A stretch of 32,852 nucleotides of DNA from Bacteriovoracaceae bacterium. GTDB lineage: Bacteria > Bdellovibrionota > Bacteriovoracia > Bacteriovoracales > Bacteriovoracaceae. The first letter of the stretch is position 1; each line of letters opens with the position of its first letter. Location of the stretch: assembly GCA_947461175.1 (NCBI GenBank), contig CANHIY010000018.1, forward strand, positions 1-32,852. Direction: 5' to 3'. The notes under the pieces were generated by a model. It ran no database searches. It saw only the letters and a program-made list of their open reading frames with translations, and had not been told where the DNA came from. Positions 8,893 through 15,854 of this stretch are shown piece after piece. Made by a program: the position numbers and the translations under genes.

Positions 8893-9006
8893 ATGAAAAA
8901 GTTAAAAAAATCGCGTCCTGCTAAAAAAGCCTCCAAGAATAATAAAAGTGGTCTTAAGCTTAAGCGCCTTGCTCGTAAGAAAAAGCTTCTTAAGAATCAC
9001 AAGTAG
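8893..9006 (+). CDS. Very basic 37-residue small protein
   Basis: ATG at 8893 to TAG at 9006 gives 37 residues beginning MKKLKKSRPAKKASK and ending LLKNHK. It contains 15 Lys, 3 Arg and 1 His and no Asp or Glu, so it should bind nucleic acid or ribosomal RNA, or act as a small chromatin-like protein. GAGAGG lies 5 bases before the ATG, a good Shine-Dalgarno sequence, which argues that it is really translated. It has no hydrophobic segment, so it is probably cytosolic. It stands alone between two minus-strand genes. It is too short for family recognition; small ribosomal-protein-like or nucleoid-type peptides are the obvious alternatives. Confidence 0.6.
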   Translation: MKKLKKSRPAKKASKNNKSGLKLKRLARKKKLLKNHK

Positions 9007-9085
9007 TCTTTCTGAGGTGAGTGGTGGGTCTGGTTTTAAGGATCCACTACTGTGCGCAATGTTAAGTCATTTAATTCTTAATTTT

Positions 9086-9101
9086 TGTCAAAAATATGAC
9101 A
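9086..9101. promoter_or_regulatory. CRP/FNR-type dyad TGTCA-N6-TGACA
   Basis: TGTCA (9086-9090) and TGACA (9097-9101) are perfect 5-bp inverted arms separated by 6 bases. That is the geometry of CRP/FNR-family sites (CRP itself uses TGTGA-N6-TCACA). It lies in the gap after the small basic gene and about 30 bases upstream of a promoter-like element. A chance occurrence in AT-rich DNA is possible. Confidence 0.35.
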
Positions 9102-9131
9102 CAAAAAAAGACTATATCTAGTGTTTTCTAT

Positions 9132-9161
9132 TTGACGATGTCTTAAATAGACAGGTTTAAT
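9132..9161 (+). promoter_or_regulatory. Candidate sigma70 promoter in the gap
   Basis: TTGACG (9132-9137, 5 of 6) and TTTAAT (9156-9161, 5 of 6) are separated by 18 bases. No coding gene follows on the plus strand before the terminator at 9212-9240, so a transcript from here would be about 70 bases. Confidence 0.4.
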
Positions 9162-9166
9162 AAAAG

Positions 9167-9240
9167 CATTAGTTCTATAAAAAAGTTCTTTAATTTTCCT
9201 GCACACACACAAAAGGCCCCGAATGGGGCCTTTCTTTTTT
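9167..9240 (+). ncRNA. Possible short orphan RNA ending at a strong terminator
   Basis: A transcript starting some 6 bases after the TTTAAT box would run about 74 bases to the terminator and carry no open reading frame with a ribosome site. The sequence before the hairpin is AT-rich with a CACACACAC run. Two things make this uncertain: the hairpin could instead terminate the small basic gene upstream, or the minus-strand thioesterase operon. Confidence 0.3.
9212..9240. terminator. Strong intrinsic terminator, probably bidirectional
   Basis: Perfect 9-bp stem AAAGGCCCC (9212-9220) / GGGGCCTTT (9225-9233) with loop GAAT, followed on the plus strand by CTTTTTT. On the minus strand it lies just downstream of the thioesterase stop (9251) and is followed by TTTT. 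It therefore suits both directions. Confidence 0.85.
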
Positions 9241-9250
9241 GTCCAGTATT

Positions 9251-9748
9251 CTATCTTTTCTTCAATGTCCTTCTGACTTCTTTTTTAAGCTCAACCCTCT
9301 TCTTAGCGTTTTCAAAGCGTCTTTTCTCATCCTCTGTTTCCGGTAGGAGTTCTGGAACCTCAACGGGTTTCCCTAAATCATCCAGGGCCACAAAGGTAAG
9401 ATAGGCCTTGGTGGTAGTCCTTATTTCCCCAGTGTAGGGATTCTCGGAAGTCACTTTCACTCCCACAATCATAGAGGTGGTACCAACGTAGTTAAGGGAG
9501 GCCTGAATAAGAACATGATAACCAACTTTAATGGGGGCCATGAAGTCCATATCGTCAACATGTGCCGTCACCACGGGCCGTCCACAGTGCCTGGCCGCGG
9601 CCATGGCCGCAGCAATATCAATCCAGCTCATGACAGTTCCCCCAAAAATGGTATTTTGTGGGTTTGTGTGACTAGGCATCACCATTTCACGCATCTCAAC
9701 CGCTGATTCGGAAGGTTTTTTTGCTCTTTTTTTCATTTTTGTTTCCAT
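9251..9748 (-). CDS. Hotdog-fold acyl-CoA thioesterase (YciA/ACOT type)
   Basis: This 165-residue enzyme should hydrolyse acyl-CoA to free acid and CoA in the cytosol. The family signature is clear: NTIFGGTVMSWIDIAAAMAA, then VTAHVDDMDFMAPIKVGYHV and the later TTTKAYLTFVALD, which together form one hotdog domain with the usual active-site Asp/Asn region. A lysine-rich tail follows. ATG at 9748 has no Shine-Dalgarno; the in-frame ATG four codons later has GGA 8 bases upstream and may be the real start. It is 10 bases after the 659-residue protein gene on the same strand. The men operon elsewhere lacks a DHNA-CoA thioesterase, but this YciA type is not the usual MenI family. Confidence 0.88.
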   Translation of the reverse strand: METKMKKRAKKPSESAVEMREMVMPSHTNPQNTIFGGTVMSWIDIAAAMAAARHCGRPVVTAHVDDMDFMAPIKVGYHVLIQASLNYVGTTSMIVGVKVTSENPYTGEIRTTTKAYLTFVALDDLGKPVEVPELLPETEDEKRRFENAKKRVELKKEVRRTLKKR

Positions 9749-9758
9749 TTAAAAGAAT

Positions 9759-11738
9759 CTAATAATTAAAATACTTATTCATGTTACCCCCAGGATTTGA
9801 CCCAGTCATCTGGGATTGATTGAAATCTGAGTACTGGGGCATGCCAGGAGTAGGCGTATAGAATCCGCTGGCCCCATGAAAGCGGGCATTAAAAAGAATG
9901 GAGTCCGATATGCTCATGGGAGCTGGTCCCTGATTCATGGGAACATAATTGTAGGGGTAAGGGGCCATGGTAGGGGGCATAGGATTGTTGATTGAATTCT
10001 GCCTGAAAAAATTTGTCAAACCAACTGCCGTATTTTTTAGGCCATCGATCCAGGCATCTCGGACCCGTTCTTTGGCATAATTTCTAGGTGTGTTGACGGA
10101 GTTGTCTGAATCAGTTGTGGAATCAGAATTCCTGGTCTCTTCCTGGGAAGATCCTGGATTGTTTGAGGGTTCTTCAGGATTAAAATTGCATGCTCCAGAG
10201 GATTTATAATGAAAAAACTCACAAAGTTTTTCTTCGAGATCTTGTCTTTTTTCTTTTCCCTTATCATGACAAAGTTTATGGGCGGCTTTCTCGTCTTCAT
10301 CGGATTTTGGCGTAAAAAGTACCGCGATCTCCAGACTGTCTTTGGCCGTCATGAGGGCTTCCTTGGAAATCGTTTGACCTGCCTCGCAGAAGTCCATGGG
10401 AGATTCTTTAGTCCCGCACTTTAGAAACTGCCACTTATAGAGAGTAAAATTTCTGTAGGTCATGAGGTCCTGGTTCTCGCTTCCTATTTTATCTTTGAGG
10501 ATGTTTAATTGAAAGATTTCATTCTCAAGATTTGATTTATCTTCATCAAAATTTTTGAAACAATCCTCATCTGGAAGATTTTTCTTATCTAGGTTGTTTT
10601 CACATATATTTTTTTGCTTGGAAATTTTGTCTTGGTAATCTATAGACACTTTGAGAGCATCAAGTAATTTACCCAACCCTTTTGTTTCTAGTTCTTCTTT
10701 AACCTGAACCTGTGTTAAATGACTGTGGCAAAACTTTGCTCTGGAAAAATCTTTTTTGGCATTTTGGCAATTCTGAATTTGATCGTTAGTAAGTCCAAGT
10801 TTCATTTCTTTTATTTCCTGCCAAAAAACTGATAACTTACTTTGTACCTCATATTGAATCCTCGAATCAGCGTCCCCCAGAGAAAATAAGATTCTATCCA
10901 TCATGATTCTTGGGTCTTTCTCTTTAAACATGGTTGTGACAGAGTTTTGATCAGCGTTTTCAAAATCCTCAAGCTCTTGAATTTTTTTTAGATGCTCTCT
11001 TGTGAGGCGCTCGCCACGGTTGAATGCCTCAAAAACATCTTTTAAGTCTTTTTGCATTTCAGTAAAACTGTATCTTAAATTTATGTCCTCTCTCTTTTTT
11101 TTAATCTCGAGTTTCTTCTTCCATAGATTAATCTTTTCGTCCGTAGGTTTATCTTTTCGAAGTAAAAAAGTAAGCTCCTCACGAGTTTCTTTGGTGGGTT
11201 TAAAGAGTCTATCATCGCAGGCATCATCGACCTGAGTTTTTTCGTTATTTTTGCACCACTCATTAACTTTTTTTATTAACTCGTCAGGATTTGTTTGGTT
11301 AGAATTAATTTTTTTTGCCAGAGAATCACCGTCTATAAATTTAGTGTTGAGTATGAGCTCCAAGGATTGCGCTGTATTTAAACTTTTTAAAAAGTCCTCT
11401 CCTCCCTCTTTAGAGCCCTTATCAGCTTTTACTTTTGAATTTTGAATTGTATTTTTAAGCTTTTCAATTCCGGTAAGAACGGCGAGTTCTGATTTCTTTT
11501 GCTCCAGGAGAGTTTCAATAGTCGCAAAATTGTGGCAAAGCTTGTCTTCAATAAATTTACCATTCGTAGCTTGAGAATTTATCAATTCGGCGAGTTTTAC
11601 TTCTTTACAATTATTAATGGTTTTTTGGTGGAGGTCTTTTTCGTATTTTAGAAGTATTTGAGAAAGTTCATTACAATCAGGAGCTTTCCCTCCAAAACTA
11701 AGGCCAGTGAGGATGAGTGGTAAAAGTAAAATAATCAC
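9759..11738 (-). CDS. Large exported helical, cysteine-containing protein, unrecognised
   Basis: This is a 659-residue protein with a signal peptide of about 16 residues (MIILLLPLILTGLSFG). Residues about 20-520 are highly charged, Lys/Glu-rich and mostly helical or coiled-coil, with many scattered cysteines (for example PDCNELS, NNCKEV, KLCHNF, EWCKNN, DACDD). The last 140 residues are low complexity: a Ser/Asn/Glu linker, then a Pro/Tyr/Met/Asn-rich tail ending MNKYFNY. No family recognised. The start is GTG, forced because a TAA lies three codons upstream in frame, with AAGGA only 3 bases before it. It sits between dus and the thioesterase on the same strand. It may be a periplasmic or surface structural protein; that is inference. 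Confidence 0.75.
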   Translation of the reverse strand: MIILLLPLILTGLSFGGKAPDCNELSQILLKYEKDLHQKTINNCKEVKLAELINSQATNGKFIEDKLCHNFATIETLLEQKKSELAVLTGIEKLKNTIQNSKVKADKGSKEGGEDFLKSLNTAQSLELILNTKFIDGDSLAKKINSNQTNPDELIKKVNEWCKNNEKTQVDDACDDRLFKPTKETREELTFLLRKDKPTDEKINLWKKKLEIKKKREDINLRYSFTEMQKDLKDVFEAFNRGERLTREHLKKIQELEDFENADQNSVTTMFKEKDPRIMMDRILFSLGDADSRIQYEVQSKLSVFWQEIKEMKLGLTNDQIQNCQNAKKDFSRAKFCHSHLTQVQVKEELETKGLGKLLDALKVSIDYQDKISKQKNICENNLDKKNLPDEDCFKNFDEDKSNLENEIFQLNILKDKIGSENQDLMTYRNFTLYKWQFLKCGTKESPMDFCEAGQTISKEALMTAKDSLEIAVLFTPKSDEDEKAAHKLCHDKGKEKRQDLEEKLCEFFHYKSSGACNFNPEEPSNNPGSSQEETRNSDSTTDSDNSVNTPRNYAKERVRDAWIDGLKNTAVGLTNFFRQNSINNPMPPTMAPYPYNYVPMNQGPAPMSISDSILFNARFHGASGFYTPTPGMPQYSDFNQSQMTGSNPGGNMNKYFNY

Positions 11739-11789
11739 ATATCCTTATCGGCAGGTGAGGAAAAAACTTGAGTCATTTAGGGTTATTTT

Positions 11790-12884
11790 TTAGCCGTGCC
11801 CAGAACTCATGAAAACTTCGTCATAATTAATGAACTTTTGTGAACTACCTAAGGAGAGAAAATAATCTTCAGAAATATTCATGCAGTCCTGAAGAACTTG
11901 AGAGGCAAAGATTTGGGACCTAAAGCTTGCAGCATGGGGAAAGCCAGCCGCAAACCACACCACAAGTTTTCTTAGCTGAACAAGAATGGTTCTTTCTTCT
12001 TTAAAAGTTTCCTCACAATACTGGCGGAGTCTTTTAATAACTTCCCAATAATCTTCTCCGAGAAATATGGATCTTTTAGTGGAAGCATAGTCTGGATCCA
12101 GGGATTCTAGAAAAATAAAGGGGTTTCTTAGGGCCCCGCGGGCAATCATGAGAGCATCACACTGGGTTTTTTGAAGCCTCTCCGACACTCCAAAGGGGTG
12201 GTGGAGGTCTCCGTTTCCAATGAGAGGGATTTTTTTCTCTTGGTTAAGATTTTCTATAAAATCCCAGTCCGCCAAACCTGTGTACTGCTGGGTTCGGGTT
12301 CTTCCGTGGATGGCCACCCACTCAATCCCACTGTCCTGAGCTATTTTAATAACTTCTAGAGCATTCCTTGTATTCCCATCCCACCCGGTCCTGATTTTAA
12401 TGGAAAGAGGAATCTTCATTTTCGAGCGCATTTTCTCAAACAGTGGAGCGAGGCTTTGAACCTCTTTCATAAGTGCAGAGCCACCACCTTTGGTCACCAC
12501 TTTTGCCACAGGACAACCCATGTTGATGTCTAAAAATTTGGGGCCAAAACTTTCTGCTACCTCTGCCGCCCGGGCCATGGAATCGGGATCTTCTCCAAAT
12601 AATTGGATCCCCACATTCCTCTCAAGAGGGTGAATCTTGAGCATTTCTAGAGTGCGCTCATTGCCATAATTGATACCATGGCAAGAAATAAGCTCAGAGA
12701 CAGTCCCTCCGGCCCCGAGGTCCTCCATTAAAAGACGGTAGGGAATGTTACAGATACCGGCCATGGGGGCCAGGAGAAGTTTTGAGTCAAAAGAAATCTG
12801 CCCCAATTTTATGGGGTGAGCGTAATTTCTAAAGTTATTCATTTTTTTAGTGAGCTTCTCACTAAAGGGGGCCACATGATTCAT
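11790..12884 (-). CDS. dusB: tRNA-dihydrouridine synthase, DusB-like
   Basis: This FMN enzyme reduces uridine to dihydrouridine in tRNA. The TIM-barrel signatures are visible in order: LLAPMAGICNIPYR near the N-terminus, VGIQLFGEDP, FLDINMGCPVAKVVTKGGG with the catalytic Cys in GCP, IRTGWDG, WVAIHGRTRTQQYTG and IPLIGNGDL, then a helical C-terminal domain. At 364 residues it is slightly longer than typical Dus (about 320-350), partly from the first 14-25 residues; an in-frame ATG at codon 15 is a possible alternative start. The minus strand has an AT-rich TATAAATATA upstream. It is probably the first gene of a three-gene unit with the large exported protein and the thioesterase. Confidence 0.93.
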   Translation of the reverse strand: MNHVAPFSEKLTKKMNNFRNYAHPIKLGQISFDSKLLLAPMAGICNIPYRLLMEDLGAGGTVSELISCHGINYGNERTLEMLKIHPLERNVGIQLFGEDPDSMARAAEVAESFGPKFLDINMGCPVAKVVTKGGGSALMKEVQSLAPLFEKMRSKMKIPLSIKIRTGWDGNTRNALEVIKIAQDSGIEWVAIHGRTRTQQYTGLADWDFIENLNQEKKIPLIGNGDLHHPFGVSERLQKTQCDALMIARGALRNPFIFLESLDPDYASTKRSIFLGEDYWEVIKRLRQYCEETFKEERTILVQLRKLVVWFAAGFPHAASFRSQIFASQVLQDCMNISEDYFLSLGSSQKFINYDEVFMSSGHG

Positions 12885-12964
12885 TATGCGTATATTTATA
12901 GGGAGCTTTAGTTCTTGTAAACAGTGCTTAAGCTGATTGAGAAACTTTTCCTATGACCCCCTTC

Positions 12965-12983
12965 TACCCTGGCCATCAGGGTA
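12965..12983. repeat. Perfect dyad TACCCTG/CAGGGTA upstream of ffh
   Basis: Seven-bp arms TACCCTG (12965-12971) and CAGGGTA (12977-12983) surround GCCAT. It lies in the 283-base divergent gap between dus and ffh. There is no T-run, so a protein-binding dyad or mRNA leader hairpin is more likely than a terminator. I see nothing else definite in this gap. Confidence 0.4.
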
Positions 12984-13167
12984 CACTTTATGGATACAAG
13001 TGGTTAAAAATACAGACTTTACTTTGAAACACCCTGGTTAAGATCAAAAAAATGAGGCGCCCAAACCAAGACCCGTGACTTTTAAAGAAAAGTGGAGCTG
13101 ATTTCATGGTGTCTCATCCCTTTTGAATGGTGTAGACTTTTCCATCTTTATCTTAAGGGAGATGTGC

Positions 13168-14610
13168 ATGTTTGATAATTTAAGTGAGAAGTTTTCCGAT
13201 GCGTTCCGTTCTCTTCGCGGAAAAAATAAAATCTCAGAACAAAATATTGAAGAAACCTTAAAACAGGTTAAAACCGCCCTACTTGAAGCCGATGTTAACT
13301 TTAAGGTCGTCAAAGAGTTTGTAGAAAAAGTTAAAACCGAGGCCATGGGAGAAAAAGTTCTTCGGGGTGTAGAGCCTGGACAGCAGTTTGTAAAAATCAT
13401 GCATGATGAACTCACCAAACTCATGGGTGGAGAAAATTCTGAACTGAATCTTAAAAGACCACCGGTTATTCCCATTTTGATTGTTGGATTAAATGGAGCA
13501 GGGAAAACCACCTTCGCCGGTAAACTCTCCCTCTATCTTCGAAATAAAAATAAAAAAGATGTTTTCCTCATCCCCGCAGATAACTTTCGTCCTGCCGCTA
13601 AAGATCAGCTGATTGTTCATGCTAAGAATTTAGGTGTGGAATATTTTGATTCAGATCTTTCCATGAAACCGGTAGATATCGTGAGAGCTGGTCTTGAAGA
13701 GGCACGTCGACGCCATAAAGAAGTGGCCATCATTGATACCGCGGGACGCCTTCAGGTGGATGAAGAATTAATGTCTCAGCTTGTTGAGGTCCGAAAATCT
13801 CTGGATAACCCTGAGGTCCTCATGGTGGCTGATGCCATGACTGGACAAGAAGCCGTAAACGTTTCAAAAGTCTTCCATGAAAGAGTGGGTCTTACAGGTG
13901 TGGTGTTATCTAAAATGGACTCTGATGCTCGAGGGGGAGCGGCCCTTTCGATCCGTTTTGTGACGGGAGTGCCCATTAAGTATATCTCCACCGGGGAGAA
14001 GATGAAGGACTTAGATCCATTTCATCCTGACCGCCTGGCCAAGAGAATCCTTGATATGGGGGACGTGGTTTCATTGGTAGAAAAGGCTGAAGAGGCCATC
14101 AATCAAGACGAGGCCATGGGTTTGATGAAAAACCTTGAGCGTGGAAAATTCACGATCAATGATTTTGTTAAGCAAATGGAAACCATTAACCGTCTGGGAT
14201 CTTTTGGTTCGATTATGAAGATGATCCCTGGTATGGGAGGGGCCCTTCGTCAAATGGGGGACCTTTCTGGGGCGGAAAACGAGATGAAAAAGATGAAAGT
14301 CATCATCAATTCCATGACTAAAAAAGAGCGGGAAGAGGTTTCAATTATCGATAGTTCCCGCCGAAAACGCATTGCTTCCGGGGCCGGGCGAACGGTTCAG
14401 GATGTGAATCAATTTTTGGAACGCTTCGATCAGATGCGGCAGATGATGGTGGGTATGATGGGCATGATGAAGGGGGGAGGACTTCCCAATATTCCAGGCA
14501 TGGGGCCCGTCAAAGGCTTTCGCCAGGCCCCCCAGAACCAAAATCAGCAGATTTTTGGGCAGCAGGAAAAAAAGAAGCCAAAGAGTCCTTTTGGTAAGAA
14601 GTATTTTTAG
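13168..14610 (+). CDS. ffh: Signal recognition particle GTPase Ffh
   Basis: Ffh is the protein subunit of SRP and targets nascent membrane and exported proteins to FtsY/SecYEG. The ATG at 13168 is chosen because AAGGGA lies 7 bases upstream and the protein then begins MFDNLSEKF, as Ffh proteins do (480 residues; the usual length is about 450-480). Domains: N helical bundle; G domain with GLNGAGKTT (residues 107-115), DNFRPAAKDQL, IIDTAGRL and SKMDSDARGGAAL; methionine-rich M domain (about 330-450) with RRKRIASGAGR and the RQMMVGMMGMMKGGG signal-sequence groove. A Gln/Lys-rich tail follows. It starts the ffh-rpsP-khpA-rimM-trmD series. Confidence 0.97.
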   Translation: MFDNLSEKFSDAFRSLRGKNKISEQNIEETLKQVKTALLEADVNFKVVKEFVEKVKTEAMGEKVLRGVEPGQQFVKIMHDELTKLMGGENSELNLKRPPVIPILIVGLNGAGKTTFAGKLSLYLRNKNKKDVFLIPADNFRPAAKDQLIVHAKNLGVEYFDSDLSMKPVDIVRAGLEEARRRHKEVAIIDTAGRLQVDEELMSQLVEVRKSLDNPEVLMVADAMTGQEAVNVSKVFHERVGLTGVVLSKMDSDARGGAALSIRFVTGVPIKYISTGEKMKDLDPFHPDRLAKRILDMGDVVSLVEKAEEAINQDEAMGLMKNLERGKFTINDFVKQMETINRLGSFGSIMKMIPGMGGALRQMGDLSGAENEMKKMKVIINSMTKKEREEVSIIDSSRRKRIASGAGRTVQDVNQFLERFDQMRQMMVGMMGMMKGGGLPNIPGMGPVKGFRQAPQNQNQQIFGQQEKKKPKSPFGKKYF

Positions 14611-14630
14611 TAAGTACTTCCTTGGTGTTA

Positions 14631-14653
14631 GGTCAAAGTTTTTGACTTTGGCC
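14631..14653 (+). terminator. Hairpin between ffh and rpsP
   Basis: Arms GGTCAAAGT (14631-14639) and ACTTTGGCC (14645-14653) pair over 9 bp with one G-T, loop TTTTG. It is followed only by TTT, so it may be a weak terminator, attenuator or RNA-processing signal that separates ffh from rpsP expression. Confidence 0.4.
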
Positions 14654-14709
14654 TTTCCGTGAACTATAACGTCATAAATTTTCAAAGCGAATCTATAGGA
14701 GATTTCCCA

Positions 14710-14952
14710 ATGGTAAAAATTAGAATGGCCCGTGGTGGTCGCAAAAACCGTCCTGTTTACACGATCGTAGCTACAAATTCCCGTAGCCCGCGTGATGGCC
14801 AGTTCATTGAAAAGTTAGGTCAATATGACCCAAAATCCAATGAAACGATTAAACTTCTCAACATTGAAGGCATAAAGTCTTGGATATCCAAGGGTGCACA
14901 ACTTAGCGATACTGTAAGAACTTTGCTCAAAAATAATAATATTAAGCTATAA
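14710..14952 (+). CDS. rpsP: 30S ribosomal protein S16
   Basis: This 80-residue protein is S16, a small-subunit component. It begins MVKIRMARGGRKNRPVY, the family hallmark, followed by SPRDGQFIEKLGQYDP and a C-terminal WISKGAQLSDTVRTLL. The start at 14710 is preferred because AGGAGA lies 7 bases upstream; an in-frame start at 14659 would add residues not seen in S16. It lies between ffh and khpA, as in many bacteria. Confidence 0.97.
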   Translation: MVKIRMARGGRKNRPVYTIVATNSRSPRDGQFIEKLGQYDPKSNETIKLLNIEGIKSWISKGAQLSDTVRTLLKNNNIKL

Positions 14953-14961
14953 TGTTATTGT

Positions 14962-14982
14962 CCCTCGTGCTCATAACGAGGG
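14962..14982 (+). repeat. Hairpin between rpsP and khpA
   Basis: Perfect 7-bp stem CCCTCGT (14962-14968) / ACGAGGG (14976-14982) with a 7-base loop. No T-run follows, so it is more likely an RNA stability or translational element than a terminator. It sits 10 bases after the rpsP stop and 22 bases before the khpA start. Confidence 0.45.
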
Positions 14983-15004
14983 TAAACCTTTAAAGTAGGT
15001 AATT

Positions 15005-15247
15005 ATGAGCAGTGAATTGAAGAATCTGATGGAGTACGTTTCTAAGGCCCTTGTGGACATCCCTGACCGAGTTGAGGTCACGGAGATTGAAGGCGAGCAA
15101 ACCACTGTGCTTGAGCTTAAGGTAGATAAATCTGACCTAGGCAAAGTGATTGGTAAGCAAGGCAGAACAGCAAGAGCTCTAAGAACGATTCTTAATGCGG
15201 CTTCCACCAAGTTAAGAAAAAGATCAGTTTTAGAAATTATTGAGTAG
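15005..15247 (+). CDS. khpA: KH-domain RNA-binding protein KhpA (YlqC family)
   Basis: This 80-residue protein is a single KH domain. The GKQG loop (in [17 protein letters not shown]) is the RNA-contacting motif, preceded by [14 protein letters not shown]. KhpA pairs with KhpB/Jag and binds RNAs in firmicutes; in many bacteria its gene lies between rpsP and rimM, as here. The length matches the family (75-85). A strong terminator follows its stop. Confidence 0.95.
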   Translation: MSSELKNLMEYVSKALVDIPDRVEVTEIEGEQTTVLELKVDKSDLGKVIGKQGRTARALRTILNAASTKLRKRSVLEIIE

Positions 15248-15270
15248 ATTGGAATTTAACAAGTCATATG

Positions 15271-15317
15271 ACCCCGAACTTGTCTCTAAAGATAGGTTCG
15301 GGGTTTTTTAATTTTTT
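15271..15317 (+). terminator. Intrinsic terminator directly before rimM
   Basis: Stem ACCCCGAAC (15271-15279) / GTTCGGGGT (15296-15304) is 9 bp and perfect, with a 16-base loop. It is followed by a T-run (15304-15309), then AA and a second T-run reaching the rimM ATG at 15318. A terminated RNA would end at or just before the rimM start codon. Either it ends the khpA transcript or it controls rimM-trmD by attenuation. Confidence 0.8.
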
Positions 15318-15854
15318 ATGGAAAAAGATAAGCTTATAAAACTTGGGTTCGTGGCCCATCCCCATGGATTAAAGGGAGAAGCAGAGCTGCGTCTCCTTAA
15401 CACAAATTATGAGGAGTCTGTTCTCCAAGATGGGCTTAGTGTTTGGATCTTTCCCACGTCTTCAAAGTCAAAGGTGAAGGAGTTTGGAGAAAAGTGGGTT
15501 ATTGAAAAAATTCGCTTCGGAAACAAGGTCATCTGTCAGTTTGAGGGAATGAAAGACAGGACACACCTTGAATCCTTTATTCCTTTTGAAATTTACCTTG
15601 AAAGAGAAGCCTTCCCAGAACCAGAGGATGATGAAGTTTACCTCGTGGATCTCATTGACATGGATGTGGTGAATGAGGAGGGCGTGGTTGTGGGAAAGCT
15701 TGAGAGTTTTTCAGACAATGGGATGCAGTACCTTTTTGAAGTGCGGTTAAATCAAGGTGAAAAAATAGTGCTTCCTTATGTGGATTCTTTTTTTCCCGAA
15801 GTAGACCTTAAAAATAAAAAAATCACCATGATTATGCCGGAGTATACAGAGTGA
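15318..15854 (+). CDS. rimM: Ribosome maturation factor RimM
   Basis: RimM helps 16S rRNA processing and 30S head assembly, binding S19. The 178-residue protein shows the N-terminal KLGFVAHPHGLKGEAELR segment, then the C-terminal PRC-barrel with DDEVYLVDLIDMDVV, VVGKLESF and IVLPYVDSFFPEVDL. The start is fixed by the conserved N-terminus: there is no later Met before the family motif. Odd: the ATG is preceded only by terminator T-runs, with no Shine-Dalgarno sequence. Its stop overlaps the GTG start of trmD (GTGA), so both are co-translated. Confidence 0.95.
   Translation: MEKDKLIKLGFVAHPHGLKGEAELRLLNTNYEESVLQDGLSVWIFPTSSKSKVKEFGEKWVIEKIRFGNKVICQFEGMKDRTHLESFIPFEIYLEREAFPEPEDDEVYLVDLIDMDVVNEEGVVVGKLESFSDNGMQYLFEVRLNQGEKIVLPYVDSFFPEVDLKNKKITMIMPEYTE

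Noticed and set aside
9007-9085. Possible tRNA or riboswitch in the gap
   Set aside because: No conserved loops, no stable multi-stem fold visible by eye.
9251-9748. Thioesterase as the missing MenI of the men pathway
   Set aside because: It is YciA/ACOT type and 8 kb from the men operon, so there is no real support.
13123-13167. Longer ffh start (TTG at 13123 giving MNGVDF...)
   Set aside because: ATG 13168 has AAGGGA at the right distance and gives the usual Ffh N-terminus.
13104-14685. Minus-strand frames across ffh
   Set aside because: They run antisense to strongly coding ffh and show no family features.
14659-14709. Longer rpsP start
   Set aside because: S16 begins at MVKIRMARGG; AGGAGA lies before 14710, and the upstream codons are not seen in S16 proteins.
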